This document shows positions 34,050-42,821 of a stretch of DNA of 64,000 nucleotides, piece by piece. Location of the stretch: assembly GCF_011742165.1 (NCBI RefSeq), contig NZ_JAAQTO010000028.1, forward strand, positions 124,001-188,000, in the 5' to 3' direction. Position 1 is the stretch's first letter; each line of letters begins with the position of its first letter. This DNA is from Billgrantia bachuensis (GTDB lineage Bacteria > Pseudomonadota > Gammaproteobacteria > Pseudomonadales > Halomonadaceae). The translations under genes and the position numbers were made by a program. The notes under the pieces are model-generated. The model was not told where the DNA came from and did no database searches. It was given only the letters and a program-made list of their open reading frames with translations.

Positions 34050-35063
34050 ATGACCCAGACCCTCGGCCCGGTGATGCTCGATCTGGAAGGCACCGCATTA
34101 CGTAAGGAAGAGCGCGCACTGCTCAAGCGTCCCGAAGTGGGAGGTGTCATCCTGTTCGGCCGCAATGTCGAGCATGCGCGGCAGGTGCGGGAGCTTTGCG
34201 ATGGCATTCGGCGGGTTCGCCCCGAGTTGCTGCTGGCCATCGACCAGGAAGGCGGTCGTGTCCAGCGGCTCCGCGAAGGAGTGACTCGGCTGCCCGCCAT
34301 GGGCCGTATTGGCCGTGACTATGAGGTGACGCCGGAAGTGACCCTGAGGCTGTGCCTGGATGCCGGCTGGTTGCTGGGCATGGAGATGGCCGCCTGCGGG
34401 CTCGATCTCAGCTTTGCTCCGGTGCTCGATGTCGATACCGGCATTTCCAGCGTAATTGGCGATCGCAGTTTCTCCTCCAGTCCTCAGGCCGTGGCGGCCA
34501 TGGCCGGTGCGTTCATTGCTGGCCTGCACGAAGCCGGCATGGCAGCGGTGGGCAAGCACTTCCCCGGGCATGGCGGCGTGGCGGCAGACTCCCACCTTGA
34601 ACTGCCGGTGGACGATCGCCCCCTCGAGGCGCTTCGCCGGCACGATCTGATACCCTTTGCCGAACTCGCCCCCCGGCTCGATGGCGTCATGCCGGCCCAC
34701 GTCATCTATTCCGCCTTCGATTCGCGTCCGGCGGGCTTCTCCGGTAGCTGGCTGGGGCTGCTACGCGAATCGCTTGGTTTCAAGGGCACCATCTTTTCCG
34801 ACGACCTCGGCATGGCGGGTGCCGGCTTCGCCGGCGCCCCGGGCGAGCGAGCCCTGGCGGCGCTGGACGCCGGTTGCGACATGGTGCTGGTGTGCAACGA
34901 CCGCGCCGCTGCGCTCGAAGCATTGGAAGCCTGCCAGGGGCGGACGACACGGCCAACGGCGCGCCTGCGCTACGGCCGGGCGCGTCCCGACATCGAGGCG
35001 CTCGAGGCCCTGGGGCGCTGGCGCCGTGTGCACGCACGGCTCGAAGCCATGGCGTCACTCTGA
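34050..35063 (+). CDS. nagZ: Beta-N-acetylhexosaminidase NagZ
   Basis: Cytosolic glycoside hydrolase family 3 enzyme removing GlcNAc from anhydro-muropeptides in cell-wall recycling. 337 residues. Motifs: GVILFGRNVEHARQVRELC, AIDQEGGRVQRLREG, and the catalytic loop KHFPGHGGVAADSH with the His-Asp pair. IFSDDLGMAGA contains the nucleophile Asp. In many bacteria its product influences AmpR and beta-lactamase; no ampC is in the window. Confidence 0.96.
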   Translation: MTQTLGPVMLDLEGTALRKEERALLKRPEVGGVILFGRNVEHARQVRELCDGIRRVRPELLLAIDQEGGRVQRLREGVTRLPAMGRIGRDYEVTPEVTLRLCLDAGWLLGMEMAACGLDLSFAPVLDVDTGISSVIGDRSFSSSPQAVAAMAGAFIAGLHEAGMAAVGKHFPGHGGVAADSHLELPVDDRPLEALRRHDLIPFAELAPRLDGVMPAHVIYSAFDSRPAGFSGSWLGLLRESLGFKGTIFSDDLGMAGAGFAGAPGERALAALDAGCDMVLVCNDRAAALEALEACQGRTTRPTARLRYGRARPDIEALEALGRWRRVHARLEAMASL

Positions 35064-35112
35064 CTTGCCTGATCGTTTCTATTCGTTTACCTGCATCTGA
35101 CACGAGTCCCTC

Positions 35113-35691
35113 ATGCCCAAACTCGAAGCCGATTTTCACGAATCCCTGGCCACCATGCGCGATGTCATGGAGAACGCCGACTGTCTGATCAGTCATGAGG
35201 AGGTTGAGCGAGCGCTGGATCGCATGGCCGAGCAGATCACCGTCGACCTGGGAGACAAGCTGCCGGTGTTCTACTGCGTGATGAACGGCGGGCTGATCAC
35301 CACTGGCCACCTGCTGACACGCCTGGGCTTCCCGCTGGAAGTCGATTACCTCCATGCGACCCGCTACCGCGGCGGCCTGCGCGGGGGGGAGCTGTTCTGG
35401 CGGGTCTCGCCGGAGATACCCATGGCCGATCGCCACGTGGTGATCGTAGACGACATCCTCGACGAAGGCGCCACCCTGGCGGCGATACTCGCTTATTGCC
35501 GCGAGGCAGGAGCGGCCAGCATCTCTACCGCGGTACTGGTGGACAAGCGCCACGACCGCAAGGCGGTACCGGGGCTCAAGGCCGACTATTGCAGCCTCGA
35601 AGTGGTAGACCGCTACGTGTTCGGCTTCGGCATGGACTACAAGGGCTACTGGCGCAACGCGCCGGGAATCTTTGCTCCTAAGGGGCTTTGA
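35113..35691 (+). CDS. Hypoxanthine-guanine phosphoribosyltransferase
   Basis: 192-residue type I phosphoribosyltransferase. PRPP loop [19 protein letters not shown], an N-terminal [17 protein letters not shown] and a C-terminal [19 protein letters not shown] typical of hypoxanthine/guanine enzymes. It salvages hypoxanthine and guanine to IMP and GMP, complementing apt and gpt at 18.7-19.7 kb. The gene follows nagZ, as I recall in Pseudomonas. Confidence 0.9.
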   Translation: MPKLEADFHESLATMRDVMENADCLISHEEVERALDRMAEQITVDLGDKLPVFYCVMNGGLITTGHLLTRLGFPLEVDYLHATRYRGGLRGGELFWRVSPEIPMADRHVVIVDDILDEGATLAAILAYCREAGAASISTAVLVDKRHDRKAVPGLKADYCSLEVVDRYVFGFGMDYKGYWRNAPGIFAPKGL

Positions 35692-35879
35692 TTCATCCAT
35701 TCAGGAATGGGTAAATCGCGTCATGCTTCCATCAAGCTGAAAATACGCTTTAACCCTTTAAAGCCGCCTTCGTTCATAACTTTTGGGAATGCATGAGCGT
35801 CTTTTTTTCGTTTGTGAAACGGGTTGGCCGTCTGCTCTCATTGAAGCCACTCAACCTTTGACGAGTGCAGACATTTATT

Positions 35880-37151
35880 ATGAATTTTCCTCACATCAGC
35901 CAAGCCTTGGGTGTCGTGCATCCCATCTGCATCGAACGGGGGCGCAATGCCGAAGTGTGGGATGACCGCGGCAACCGTTATATCGACTTCGTCGGCGGCA
36001 TCGGCGTACTTAACCTGGGCCATTCGCACCCCGTCATCATCGAGGTGGTAAAGGCACAGGTCGATACGCTGATGCATTCTGCGTTCAATGCCGTGCCGCA
36101 CTGCGGCTATCTGGCAGTGGCCGAAGCCTTGGCCGCCTTCGTACCCGTTTCCTATCCGCTTTCCTGCATGTTGACCAACAGCGGGGCCGAGGCCACCGAG
36201 AACGCGCTGAAGGTGGCGCGCGCAGCGACCGGGCGTCAGACGGTCATTGCCTTCGACGATGGCTTCCACGGCCGCACGCTGGCGGCCTTGAATCTCAACG
36301 GCAAGGTCAAACCCTACAAGAACCGGCTGGGTGCCTTGCCCGGTCCGGTTCATCACATCCCCTTTCCCAGTGGCGACAGCGATGTCGACGCCGACCAGGC
36401 GATGGCCGCGTTGGAGCGTCTATTCGAGGTCGAGACGCCTGCCGATGAGGTGGCATGCATCGTCGTCGAGCCGGTCCAGGGCGAAGGGGGCTTCCGGCCG
36501 CTGTGTCGTGACTTCGCCACACGGCTGCGTGGCGTGTGCGATCGTCACGGCATCGTGCTCATCCTCGACGAGATTCAGTCGGGGTTCGGGCGAACCGGGT
36601 CGCGCTTTGCTTTCTCCCGCCTGGGAATCGAGCCCGACCTGCTGCTGATGGGCAAGAGCATGGCCGCGGGACTGCCGCTGGCGGCGGTGGCGGGCAGGGC
36701 GGAACTCATGGATGCCGTTCCCAAGGGCGGCTTGGGCGGTACCTATTCGGGCAATGCCGTGGCCTGTGCCGCGGCGCGGGCGGTAATGGCGCTGATGAGC
36801 GAGGAGGCCCTGGCCGCCTGGGGCAAATGTCAGGAGAGGCTGATCGTCGAGGCCCATCGGCGCTGGCAGGCAAGCGGCCGCTTTCCGATGGTAGGGGCGC
36901 TCAGCGGGGTGGGCGCCATGCGCGGAATCGTCTTCGAGGATACCGCCAGGGCCAGCGGCGGCGAGCATCTGGCCAGGCTGCTGACGGCGGCGCGTGAGGC
37001 CGGTGTACTGCTGATGCCGAGCGGCCGTCGGCGTAACGTGCTGCGCCTGCTGGCACCCCTGACCGCCGAGCCCGAAATCATGATGGAAGGACTCGCTCGC
37101 ATTGAGCGTGGCCTGGAGTCACTCATTCAACTCGAGACCAAGGAGGCATGA
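35880..37151 (+). CDS. Class III PLP aminotransferase, probably 2-aminoadipate transaminase
   Basis: 423-residue fold-type I aminotransferase of the GabT/ornithine class. PLP lysine is K259 in LLLMGKSMAAGLP; the cofactor-phosphate and stacking motifs are TNSGAEATENALKVAR and FHGRTLAALNL, and the Asp is in LILDEIQSGFGRTG. Annotation by homology alone would be 4-aminobutyrate transaminase. It overlaps hglS by four bases, which uses 2-oxoadipate, so 2-aminoadipate to 2-oxoadipate is the likelier reaction, as proposed for the P. putida GabT-like PP_4108. The start has no good ribosome site, and a GTG lies five codons upstream. Confidence 0.8.
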   Translation: MNFPHISQALGVVHPICIERGRNAEVWDDRGNRYIDFVGGIGVLNLGHSHPVIIEVVKAQVDTLMHSAFNAVPHCGYLAVAEALAAFVPVSYPLSCMLTNSGAEATENALKVARAATGRQTVIAFDDGFHGRTLAALNLNGKVKPYKNRLGALPGPVHHIPFPSGDSDVDADQAMAALERLFEVETPADEVACIVVEPVQGEGGFRPLCRDFATRLRGVCDRHGIVLILDEIQSGFGRTGSRFAFSRLGIEPDLLLMGKSMAAGLPLAAVAGRAELMDAVPKGGLGGTYSGNAVACAAARAVMALMSEEALAAWGKCQERLIVEAHRRWQASGRFPMVGALSGVGAMRGIVFEDTARASGGEHLARLLTAAREAGVLLMPSGRRRNVLRLLAPLTAEPEIMMEGLARIERGLESLIQLETKEA

Positions 37152-38518
37152 AGGTGCCCGTGTCCTGTTTTCTCTCTTCCGATGACATCCGCGAACGTTT
37201 CGCCCGGGCCATGTCGACCATGTACCAGGCCGAGGTGCCCCAGTACGGGACCCTGCTCGAACTGGTCGAACGCGTGAACCGGGAAACCCTGGAGGCCGAC
37301 TCCGCGCTGGCCGAGCGCCTGGCAGCCCACGGCGAGCTGGAACGCCTGGATGCCGAGCGCCATGGCGCCATCCGCGTGGGAACGGCCCAGGAGTTGGCTA
37401 TGCTGCGCCGGCTGTTCGCGGTCATGGGCATGGTTCCGGTGGGCTACTACGACCTTTCCGCTGCCGGTGTACCGGTACATGCCACGGCCTTCCGCCCGAT
37501 CGACGAGGCGGCGCTGGCCCGTAACCCCTTCCGGATCTTCACCTCGCTGCTGCGTCTCGAGCTGATCGAGAGCCAGGCATTGCGGGAGCGTGCCGCCGCG
37601 ATACTGGCCCGGCGCGACATCTTCACCGAGGGCTGCCGTGAGTCGATCTCGCTGCATGAAGCGCAGGGCGGGCTCGACGAGGAGCAGGCCGAACGCTTCA
37701 TCGCCGAGGCCTTGGAGACCTTCCGCTGGCATCGCGATGCCACGGTGGATCTGGAAACCTACGAGGCGTTGCATGCCGAGCATCGCCTGATCGCCGACGT
37801 AGTCTGCTTTCGCGGGCCGCATATCAACCACCTGACGCCGCGCACGCTGAATATCGACGAGGCGCAGCGACGCATGCCCGATGCCGGCATGAATTCCAAG
37901 GCGGTGATCGAAGGGCCGCCCCGTCGCGCCTGCCCGATCCTGCTTCGCCAGACCAGCTTCAAGGCCCTGGAGGAGGGGATTCGCTTTGCCGGCAAGCGGC
38001 AGGGCACGCATACCGCCCGCTTCGGCGAGATCGAGCAGCGCGGCATGGCGCTGACCGCCAGGGGACGGGAGCTTTACGACAGGCTGCTTGGCGATGCACG
38101 GCGCCGCACTGCCGGCCTCGACAACGAGGCGCATCAGCGCGTGCTTGAAGAGGTCTTCGCCGATTTCCCCGACGACGAGACGGTTCTACGGCGCGAGGGC
38201 CTGGCCTTCTTCCACTACCGTCTGACCGACGCTGGTGCGGCAGCAGATCGGTTGGACGGCGCTGACTTGGAGACGCTGATCGCCCAGGGGCTGGTGGAAG
38301 CTGTGCCACTCACCTATGAAGATTTTCTGCCGGTCAGTGCGGCAGGGATCTTTCAATCGAACCTGGGGGGCGGGCAGAACGAGGCCTATGCCGGCAACGC
38401 CAATCGCGAGGCCTTCGAGCAGGCTCTGGGGACGCCGGTCGCCGACGAGCTGGCGTTATATGCCGAGCGTGAGCGGATTTCTCGCGAATCGGTATTGGAG
38501 GCAATGTCGGCTGAATAG
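37148..38518 (+). CDS. hglS: 2-oxoadipate dioxygenase/decarboxylase (DUF1338, HglS)
   Basis: Fe(II)-dependent enzyme converting 2-oxoadipate to D-2-hydroxyglutarate with loss of CO2, a step in lysine catabolism. 456 residues, matching P. putida HglS along its length: RHGAIRVGTA, RLFAVMGMVPVGYYDLSAAG, GPHINHLTPRTL, RFGEIEQRG, and YEDFLPVSAAGIFQSNL. H72, R76, H228 and E294/E296 fit the HglS metal and substrate residues. The ATG overlaps the aminotransferase stop, but AGGAGG is only one base ahead of it; the in-frame GTG at 37154 has ideal spacing and may be the real start. Confidence 0.9.
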   Translation: MKVPVSCFLSSDDIRERFARAMSTMYQAEVPQYGTLLELVERVNRETLEADSALAERLAAHGELERLDAERHGAIRVGTAQELAMLRRLFAVMGMVPVGYYDLSAAGVPVHATAFRPIDEAALARNPFRIFTSLLRLELIESQALRERAAAILARRDIFTEGCRESISLHEAQGGLDEEQAERFIAEALETFRWHRDATVDLETYEALHAEHRLIADVVCFRGPHINHLTPRTLNIDEAQRRMPDAGMNSKAVIEGPPRRACPILLRQTSFKALEEGIRFAGKRQGTHTARFGEIEQRGMALTARGRELYDRLLGDARRRTAGLDNEAHQRVLEEVFADFPDDETVLRREGLAFFHYRLTDAGAAADRLDGADLETLIAQGLVEAVPLTYEDFLPVSAAGIFQSNLGGGQNEAYAGNANREAFEQALGTPVADELALYAERERISRESVLEAMSAE

Positions 38519-38549
38519 CCGTCGCCCCGAGGAAAGAAGCCGTAATGAA

Positions 38550-38577
38550 AAGCCGAACCAGGGGCCTGGTTCGGCTT
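38550..38577 (-). terminator. Terminator between convergent hglS and mmsA
   Basis: Strong stem of 11 bp or more (38550-38560 with 38567-38577, AAGCCGAACCA and its complement). On the minus strand it is followed by TTCATT, suggesting use mainly by mmsA; it could act in both directions. Confidence 0.6.
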
Positions 38578-38597
38578 CGCCATGCTGGTGCCTGGCC

Positions 38598-40088
38598 TCA
38601 GGAGGGGAAGGAGAACTGCGCTCCCTCACGAACCCCGGCCGATGGCCAGCGCTGGGTGATGGTCTTGCGCTTGGTGTAGAAGCGCACGGCATCCGGTCCG
38701 TAGGCGGCCAGGTCGCCGAACAGCGAGCGCTTCCAGCCGCCAAAGCTATGGTAGGAGACCGGTACCGGCAACGGTACGTTGATGCCGACCATGCCGACCT
38801 GAATGTTGTCGCTGAAGTAGCGGGCCGCCTCGCCGTCGCGAGTATAGATGCAGGTTCCGTTGCCGTACTCGTGATCGTCGATCAGTTTCATGGCTTCCTC
38901 CATGGAACCGGCACGAACCACCAGCAGCACCGGCCCGAATATCTCCTCCTGATAGCAGGTCATCTCGGGGGTCACACGGTCGATCAGAGTGCCACCGACA
39001 TAGAAGCCATTCTCGAAGCCGGACACCTTCACTCCACGGCCGTCGACCACGATCTCGGCACCCTGGGCCTCGGCGCTGTCGATGTAGCCGCAGACCTTCT
39101 CCTGGTGGGCCTTGGTGATCACCGGGCCGAAATCGTTGCCGGCGTCGGCGAAGGAGCCGACCTTGAGGGTTTGCATCTGCTCCTGCATCTTGGCGATCAG
39201 GGCGTCAGCAGCAGCGTCGCCCACGGCGACGGCCACGGATAGTGCCATGCAGCGCTCACCGGAGGAGCCGAAGGCAGCCCCGGTCAGGGAGTTGACCACG
39301 TTGTCCATGTCGGCATCGGGCATGACGATGGAGTGGTTCTTGGCGCCGCCCAGCGCCTGGCAGCGCTTGCCGTTGGCGCTGGCGCGGCCGTAGATGTACT
39401 CGGCGATCGGCGTGGAGCCGACGAAGCTGACGGCCTGCACGCGTGGATCGTCGAGCAGGGCGTCGACGGCTTCCTTGTCGCCGTTGACGACGTTCAGCAC
39501 GCCGGCGGGAAGGCCTGCCTCCAGCGCCAGCTCGGCGATGAACAGCGTCGAGCTCGGGTCGCGCTCGGAGGGCTTGAGCACGAAGGTGTTGCCGCAGGCG
39601 ATGGCCATCGGGTACATCCACAGGGGAACCATGGCCGGAAAGTTGAAGGGCGTGATACCGGCGACCACGCCCAGCGGCTGGAACTCGCTCCAGGAGTCGA
39701 TACCCGGTCCGACGTTCTTGCTGTGCTCACCCTTGAGCAGCTCCGGTACGCCGCAGGCGTATTCCACGTTCTCGATGCCGCGCTGCAGTTCGCCCTGGGC
39801 GTCGTGCACGATCTTGCCGTGCTCCTGGCCGATCAGTCGGCAGATCTGGTCGGCATGCTCTTCCAGCAGCTGCTTGAAGCGGAACATGACGCGGGCGCGC
39901 TTGGCCGGCGGGGTGTTGCGCCAGGCCGGGTAGGCGGCCTGGGCGGCAGCGACGGCTTCCTCGACGGTGGCCTTGCTGGCCAGGCTGACCTGGCCGCCGA
40001 CTTCGCCGGTCGAGGGATTGAAGATGTCCTGGGTGCGCCCCTCGCTGTTGACGCGTGCGCCGTTGATCAGGTGGCCGAGCGTGGTCAT
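38598..40088 (-). CDS. mmsA: CoA-acylating methylmalonate-semialdehyde dehydrogenase
   Basis: NAD-dependent aldehyde dehydrogenase turning methylmalonate semialdehyde into propionyl-CoA and malonate semialdehyde into acetyl-CoA. 496 residues. Catalytic Cys lies in SSGERCMALSVAVAVG, characteristic of MmsA, and the chain has the family-typical FKQLLEEHADQI and GPGIDSW segments. The ATG with GAGAGGAAG just upstream fixes the start. It finishes the valine pathway whose earlier enzymes are at 51.6-54.9 kb, and also takes the product of the neighbouring beta-alanine aminotransferase. Confidence 0.95.
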   Translation of the reverse strand: MTTLGHLINGARVNSEGRTQDIFNPSTGEVGGQVSLASKATVEEAVAAAQAAYPAWRNTPPAKRARVMFRFKQLLEEHADQICRLIGQEHGKIVHDAQGELQRGIENVEYACGVPELLKGEHSKNVGPGIDSWSEFQPLGVVAGITPFNFPAMVPLWMYPMAIACGNTFVLKPSERDPSSTLFIAELALEAGLPAGVLNVVNGDKEAVDALLDDPRVQAVSFVGSTPIAEYIYGRASANGKRCQALGGAKNHSIVMPDADMDNVVNSLTGAAFGSSGERCMALSVAVAVGDAAADALIAKMQEQMQTLKVGSFADAGNDFGPVITKAHQEKVCGYIDSAEAQGAEIVVDGRGVKVSGFENGFYVGGTLIDRVTPEMTCYQEEIFGPVLLVVRAGSMEEAMKLIDDHEYGNGTCIYTRDGEAARYFSDNIQVGMVGINVPLPVPVSYHSFGGWKRSLFGDLAAYGPDAVRFYTKRKTITQRWPSAGVREGAQFSFPS

Positions 40089-40203
40089 ATGCTTCCTCTC
40101 TGAGTTCTTCAGTTCGATAAGGTGGTCGACATTGGCGGAGTGCTCGGGGCTGATCCGTCGACGGGGCTGCGAGGAGGCGCCGTAAACCCTTCCATGGGGG
40201 CTA

Positions 40204-40225
40204 CTTTTGCCATCCATGGCAAAAG
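40204..40225. repeat. 22-base perfect inverted repeat upstream of mmsA
   Basis: Arms CTTTTGCCAT (40204-40213) and ATGGCAAAAG (40216-40225) around two bases, about 115 bases before the mmsA start and 55 after the upstream aminotransferase stop. No T-run follows on either strand, so an operator for mmsA is likelier than a terminator. Confidence 0.6.
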
Positions 40226-40280
40226 ACCTCCTCTTCGCCCCGTCCCCGGCGCCCCTCGTCTTCCACCGCGACTGTTCCGT

Positions 40281-41624
40281 TTATTCCAGCTCACCGAGCG
40301 CGTCGCCCAATGCATTCATGAGACGGTCGATCTCGTCGCGCTCGACGATGAAAGGCAGGCCGAGCTGGATGGTATCGCCGCCATAGCGCACGTAGAAGCC
40401 TTTCTCCCAGCACTTCATGGCGATCTCAAAGGGGCGCCGGGCCGGCTCGCCGGGGTAGCTTTCTATCTGCAGGGCACCGGCGAGCCCGTAGTTGCGAATG
40501 TCGCTGACATAGCGGGTGCCCTTGAGGCCGTGCAGTGCGGCTTCGAACACCGGGCTCATCTCGCGCACGCGATCGATCAGGCGGTCGTTCTCGAGCACGT
40601 CCAGCGCCGCCAGAGCCGCGGCACAGGCCACCGGGTGGCCGGAGTAGGTGTAGCCGTGGGGCAGCTCGAGCATATAGTCGGGGCCGCCCTGATCCATGAA
40701 GGTCTGGTAGATCTCGCCCTGCACGATCACAGCACCCATCGGCACCGCGCCGTTGGTCAGCTGCTTGGCCACGTTCATGATGTCCGGCACCACGCCGAAC
40801 TCCTCAGCGCCGGTCATGGAGCCCATGCGGCCGAAGCCGGTGATGACCTCGTCGAAGATCAGCAGGATGTCGTGCGCATCGCAGATCTCGCGCAGCCGCT
40901 GCAGGTAGCCTTTGGGTGGCGGGATCACGCCGGCCGACCCGGCCAGGGGCTCGACGATCACCGCGGCGATGTTGGAAGCATCGTGCAGGGCGATCAGCTC
41001 CAGCAGCTCCTCGGCACGCTCGGCACCACGCTCGGGCATGCCCTTGGTGAAGGCATTCTCAGTGAGCAAGGTATGGGGCAGGTGGTCGGCATCGACGCCC
41101 TGGCCGAACAGGACACGGTTGGCGCCGATGCCGCCCAGGCTGATGCCACCGAAGTTGACCCCGTGATAGCCCTTGGCGCGACCGATCAGCTTGGTCTTGG
41201 TCGGCTTGCCTTTCTTGCGCCAGTAGGCGCGGGCGATCTTCAGCGAGGTGTCGGCGCTTTCGGAGCCAGAGCCGGTGAAGAAGACGTTGTCGAGCCCCTG
41301 CGGGGTCAGCCCGCGAATGCGGTGGGCCAGCTCGAAGGCCTTGGGGTGGCCGTACTGGAAGGCCGGGGCGTAATCCAGCTGCTGCAACTGGCGGGTCACG
41401 GCCTCGGTGATCTCGGGGCGGCCATGCCCGGCACCGCAGGTCCACAGGCCCGAGAGAGCGTCGTAAATGCGGCGACCGTCGGCGTCGGTGAAATAGCTGC
41501 CCTCGGCACCCACGATGATCCGCGGATCGCGCTTGAACTGACGATTGCCGGTATAGGGCATCCAGTAGGCGTCGAGCTGCGCCTGGCTCAGACCTGCGGC
41601 CCGTGGAGATTCCTGGACTGACAT
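40281..41624 (-). CDS. Beta-alanine (omega-amino acid):pyruvate aminotransferase
   Basis: Class III PLP enzyme of 447 residues. PLP lysine K287 (NVAKQLTNGAVPMGAV), Asp in LLIFDEVITGFGRMG, and FFTGSGSESADTSLKIAR are typical of beta-alanine/omega-amino acid:pyruvate transaminases. It transfers the amino group of beta-alanine to pyruvate, giving malonate semialdehyde, the substrate of MmsA encoded next on the same strand (192-base gap). A divergent LysR gene 169 bases away probably controls it. Confidence 0.92.
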   Translation of the reverse strand: MSVQESPRAAGLSQAQLDAYWMPYTGNRQFKRDPRIIVGAEGSYFTDADGRRIYDALSGLWTCGAGHGRPEITEAVTRQLQQLDYAPAFQYGHPKAFELAHRIRGLTPQGLDNVFFTGSGSESADTSLKIARAYWRKKGKPTKTKLIGRAKGYHGVNFGGISLGGIGANRVLFGQGVDADHLPHTLLTENAFTKGMPERGAERAEELLELIALHDASNIAAVIVEPLAGSAGVIPPPKGYLQRLREICDAHDILLIFDEVITGFGRMGSMTGAEEFGVVPDIMNVAKQLTNGAVPMGAVIVQGEIYQTFMDQGGPDYMLELPHGYTYSGHPVACAAALAALDVLENDRLIDRVREMSPVFEAALHGLKGTRYVSDIRNYGLAGALQIESYPGEPARRPFEIAMKCWEKGFYVRYGGDTIQLGLPFIVERDEIDRLMNALGDALGELE

Positions 41625-41690
41625 GGCTCCACCCTCTGTTGGCGTTGCTGTTGTTGGTGATATGAAGACAGGCTAGTTCGGGTCGATGCT

Positions 41691-41738
41691 AAGTTAAATC
41701 CAGATATTTTTAATTTCACGCAAGCGATTGCTTAACTT
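41691..41738. promoter_or_regulatory. Inverted heptamers in the aminotransferase/LysR divergent promoter
   Basis: AAGTTAA (41691-41697) and TTAACTT (41732-41738) are exact reverse complements with centres 41 bases apart, bracketing an AT-rich core (TCCAGATATTTTTAATTTC). This is a plausible LysR-type operator layout between the divergent genes. Confidence 0.4.
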
Positions 41739-41793
41739 TCCTGTCTGGCAGCGATACCCTCGAAACCGAACGTCATGCCGTAGGGGAACGCCA

Positions 41794-42714
41794 ATGTCAC
41801 GCCGCAAGGAGGCCTTATCGGCCCAGCCCAGCGATGCCGATCTGCGCCTACTGAAGATCTACCGCAAGGTGGTCGAGTGTGGCGGCTTTTCTGCCGCCGA
41901 GGTGGAGCTGAACATCAGTCGTGCCGCCATCAGCATGGCGATGAACGATCTCGAGACCCGGCTCGGCCTGCGGCTATGCCAGCGTGGGCGCAGTGGCTTC
42001 TCGCTGACCGACGAGGGGGCGGAAGTCTACGAAGCCACCATGCAGCTGCTGGCCGCGGTGGAAGGATTTCGTACCCGGGTCAACGGCCTGCATGCCTGGC
42101 TCAAGGGCGAACTCAATATCGGCATTACCGACAATCTGGTGACCATGCCGCAGATGCATATTACCAACGCCCTTAGTGCTCTCAAGGAGCGCGGTCCGGA
42201 CGTGCATATCAACATTCGCATGATCCCGCCCAGCGACATCGAGCTGGCCGTGCTGGACGGCCGCCTGCATACCGGGGTGATACCGGCACTCAAGACTTTA
42301 CCGGGGCTCGATTATCTCTCGCTGTATGCGGAGACCTCGCAGCTCTATTGTGCCTCCGAGCATCCCCTGTTCGATAGCGAAGCAGTGACCGAGAAAGAGC
42401 TGGCAAACTGCGACGCCGTGGTTCCCGCCTATGCCCAGACGCCGGAGGTCAAGGCGCTGCATGAACCCCTCAGGGCCGCCGCCTCGGCCACGGATCGCGA
42501 GGGCATCGCCTTCCTCATTCTTTCCAATCGCTATATCGGCTACCTGCCGACCCACTATGCCGAGCGCTGGGTGAGCTGCGGCCGGATGCGCGCTCTGAAT
42601 CCTGAGCGCTGGCACTATCTCACCCACTACAGCGCCATTACTCGCAAGGGAGCCCCACCCAACCTGGTGCTGGAGACCTATCTCGAAGAACTCCGCCACA
42701 TGGTGGGTGGGTGA
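41794..42714 (+). CDS. LysR-family regulator, divergent from beta-alanine aminotransferase
   Basis: 306-residue LysR-type regulator. Winged helix at about 18-80 (LLKIYRKVVECGGFSAAEVELNISRAAISMAMNDLETRLG in parts), then an effector domain from about 100 (LNIGITDNLVTMPQ). GGGGA ahead of the ATG sets the start; the open frame extends 22 codons upstream. By position it should regulate the divergent beta-alanine aminotransferase and perhaps mmsA. The effector is unknown. Confidence 0.9.
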   Translation: MSRRKEALSAQPSDADLRLLKIYRKVVECGGFSAAEVELNISRAAISMAMNDLETRLGLRLCQRGRSGFSLTDEGAEVYEATMQLLAAVEGFRTRVNGLHAWLKGELNIGITDNLVTMPQMHITNALSALKERGPDVHINIRMIPPSDIELAVLDGRLHTGVIPALKTLPGLDYLSLYAETSQLYCASEHPLFDSEAVTEKELANCDAVVPAYAQTPEVKALHEPLRAAASATDREGIAFLILSNRYIGYLPTHYAERWVSCGRMRALNPERWHYLTHYSAITRKGAPPNLVLETYLEELRHMVGG

Positions 42715-42760
42715 GGTGCGGCTGGGTGCAGGATGCGATGGAGTAATTTGAGGAACGCGA

Positions 42761-42787
42761 AACCCAACAGGCATGGCCTGCTGGGTT
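42761..42787 (-). terminator. Hairpin between convergent LysR gene and the NhaC-family gene
   Basis: 12-bp stem (42761-42772 with 42776-42787) with one mismatch that becomes a G-T pair on the minus strand, and an ATG loop. The following minus-strand bases (TCGCGTTCC) are not a strong T-run, so the assignment as terminator is tentative. Confidence 0.45.
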
Positions 42788-42821
42788 GGAGGCGTGTCCC
42801 GCGCGGTGACGGGGCGCTGAT

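Noticed and set aside
35783..35965. A 60-codon frame before the aminotransferase, considered as a leader peptide
   Set aside because: It overlaps the aminotransferase start in another frame, and shows no codon run or attenuator structure that would support a leader role.
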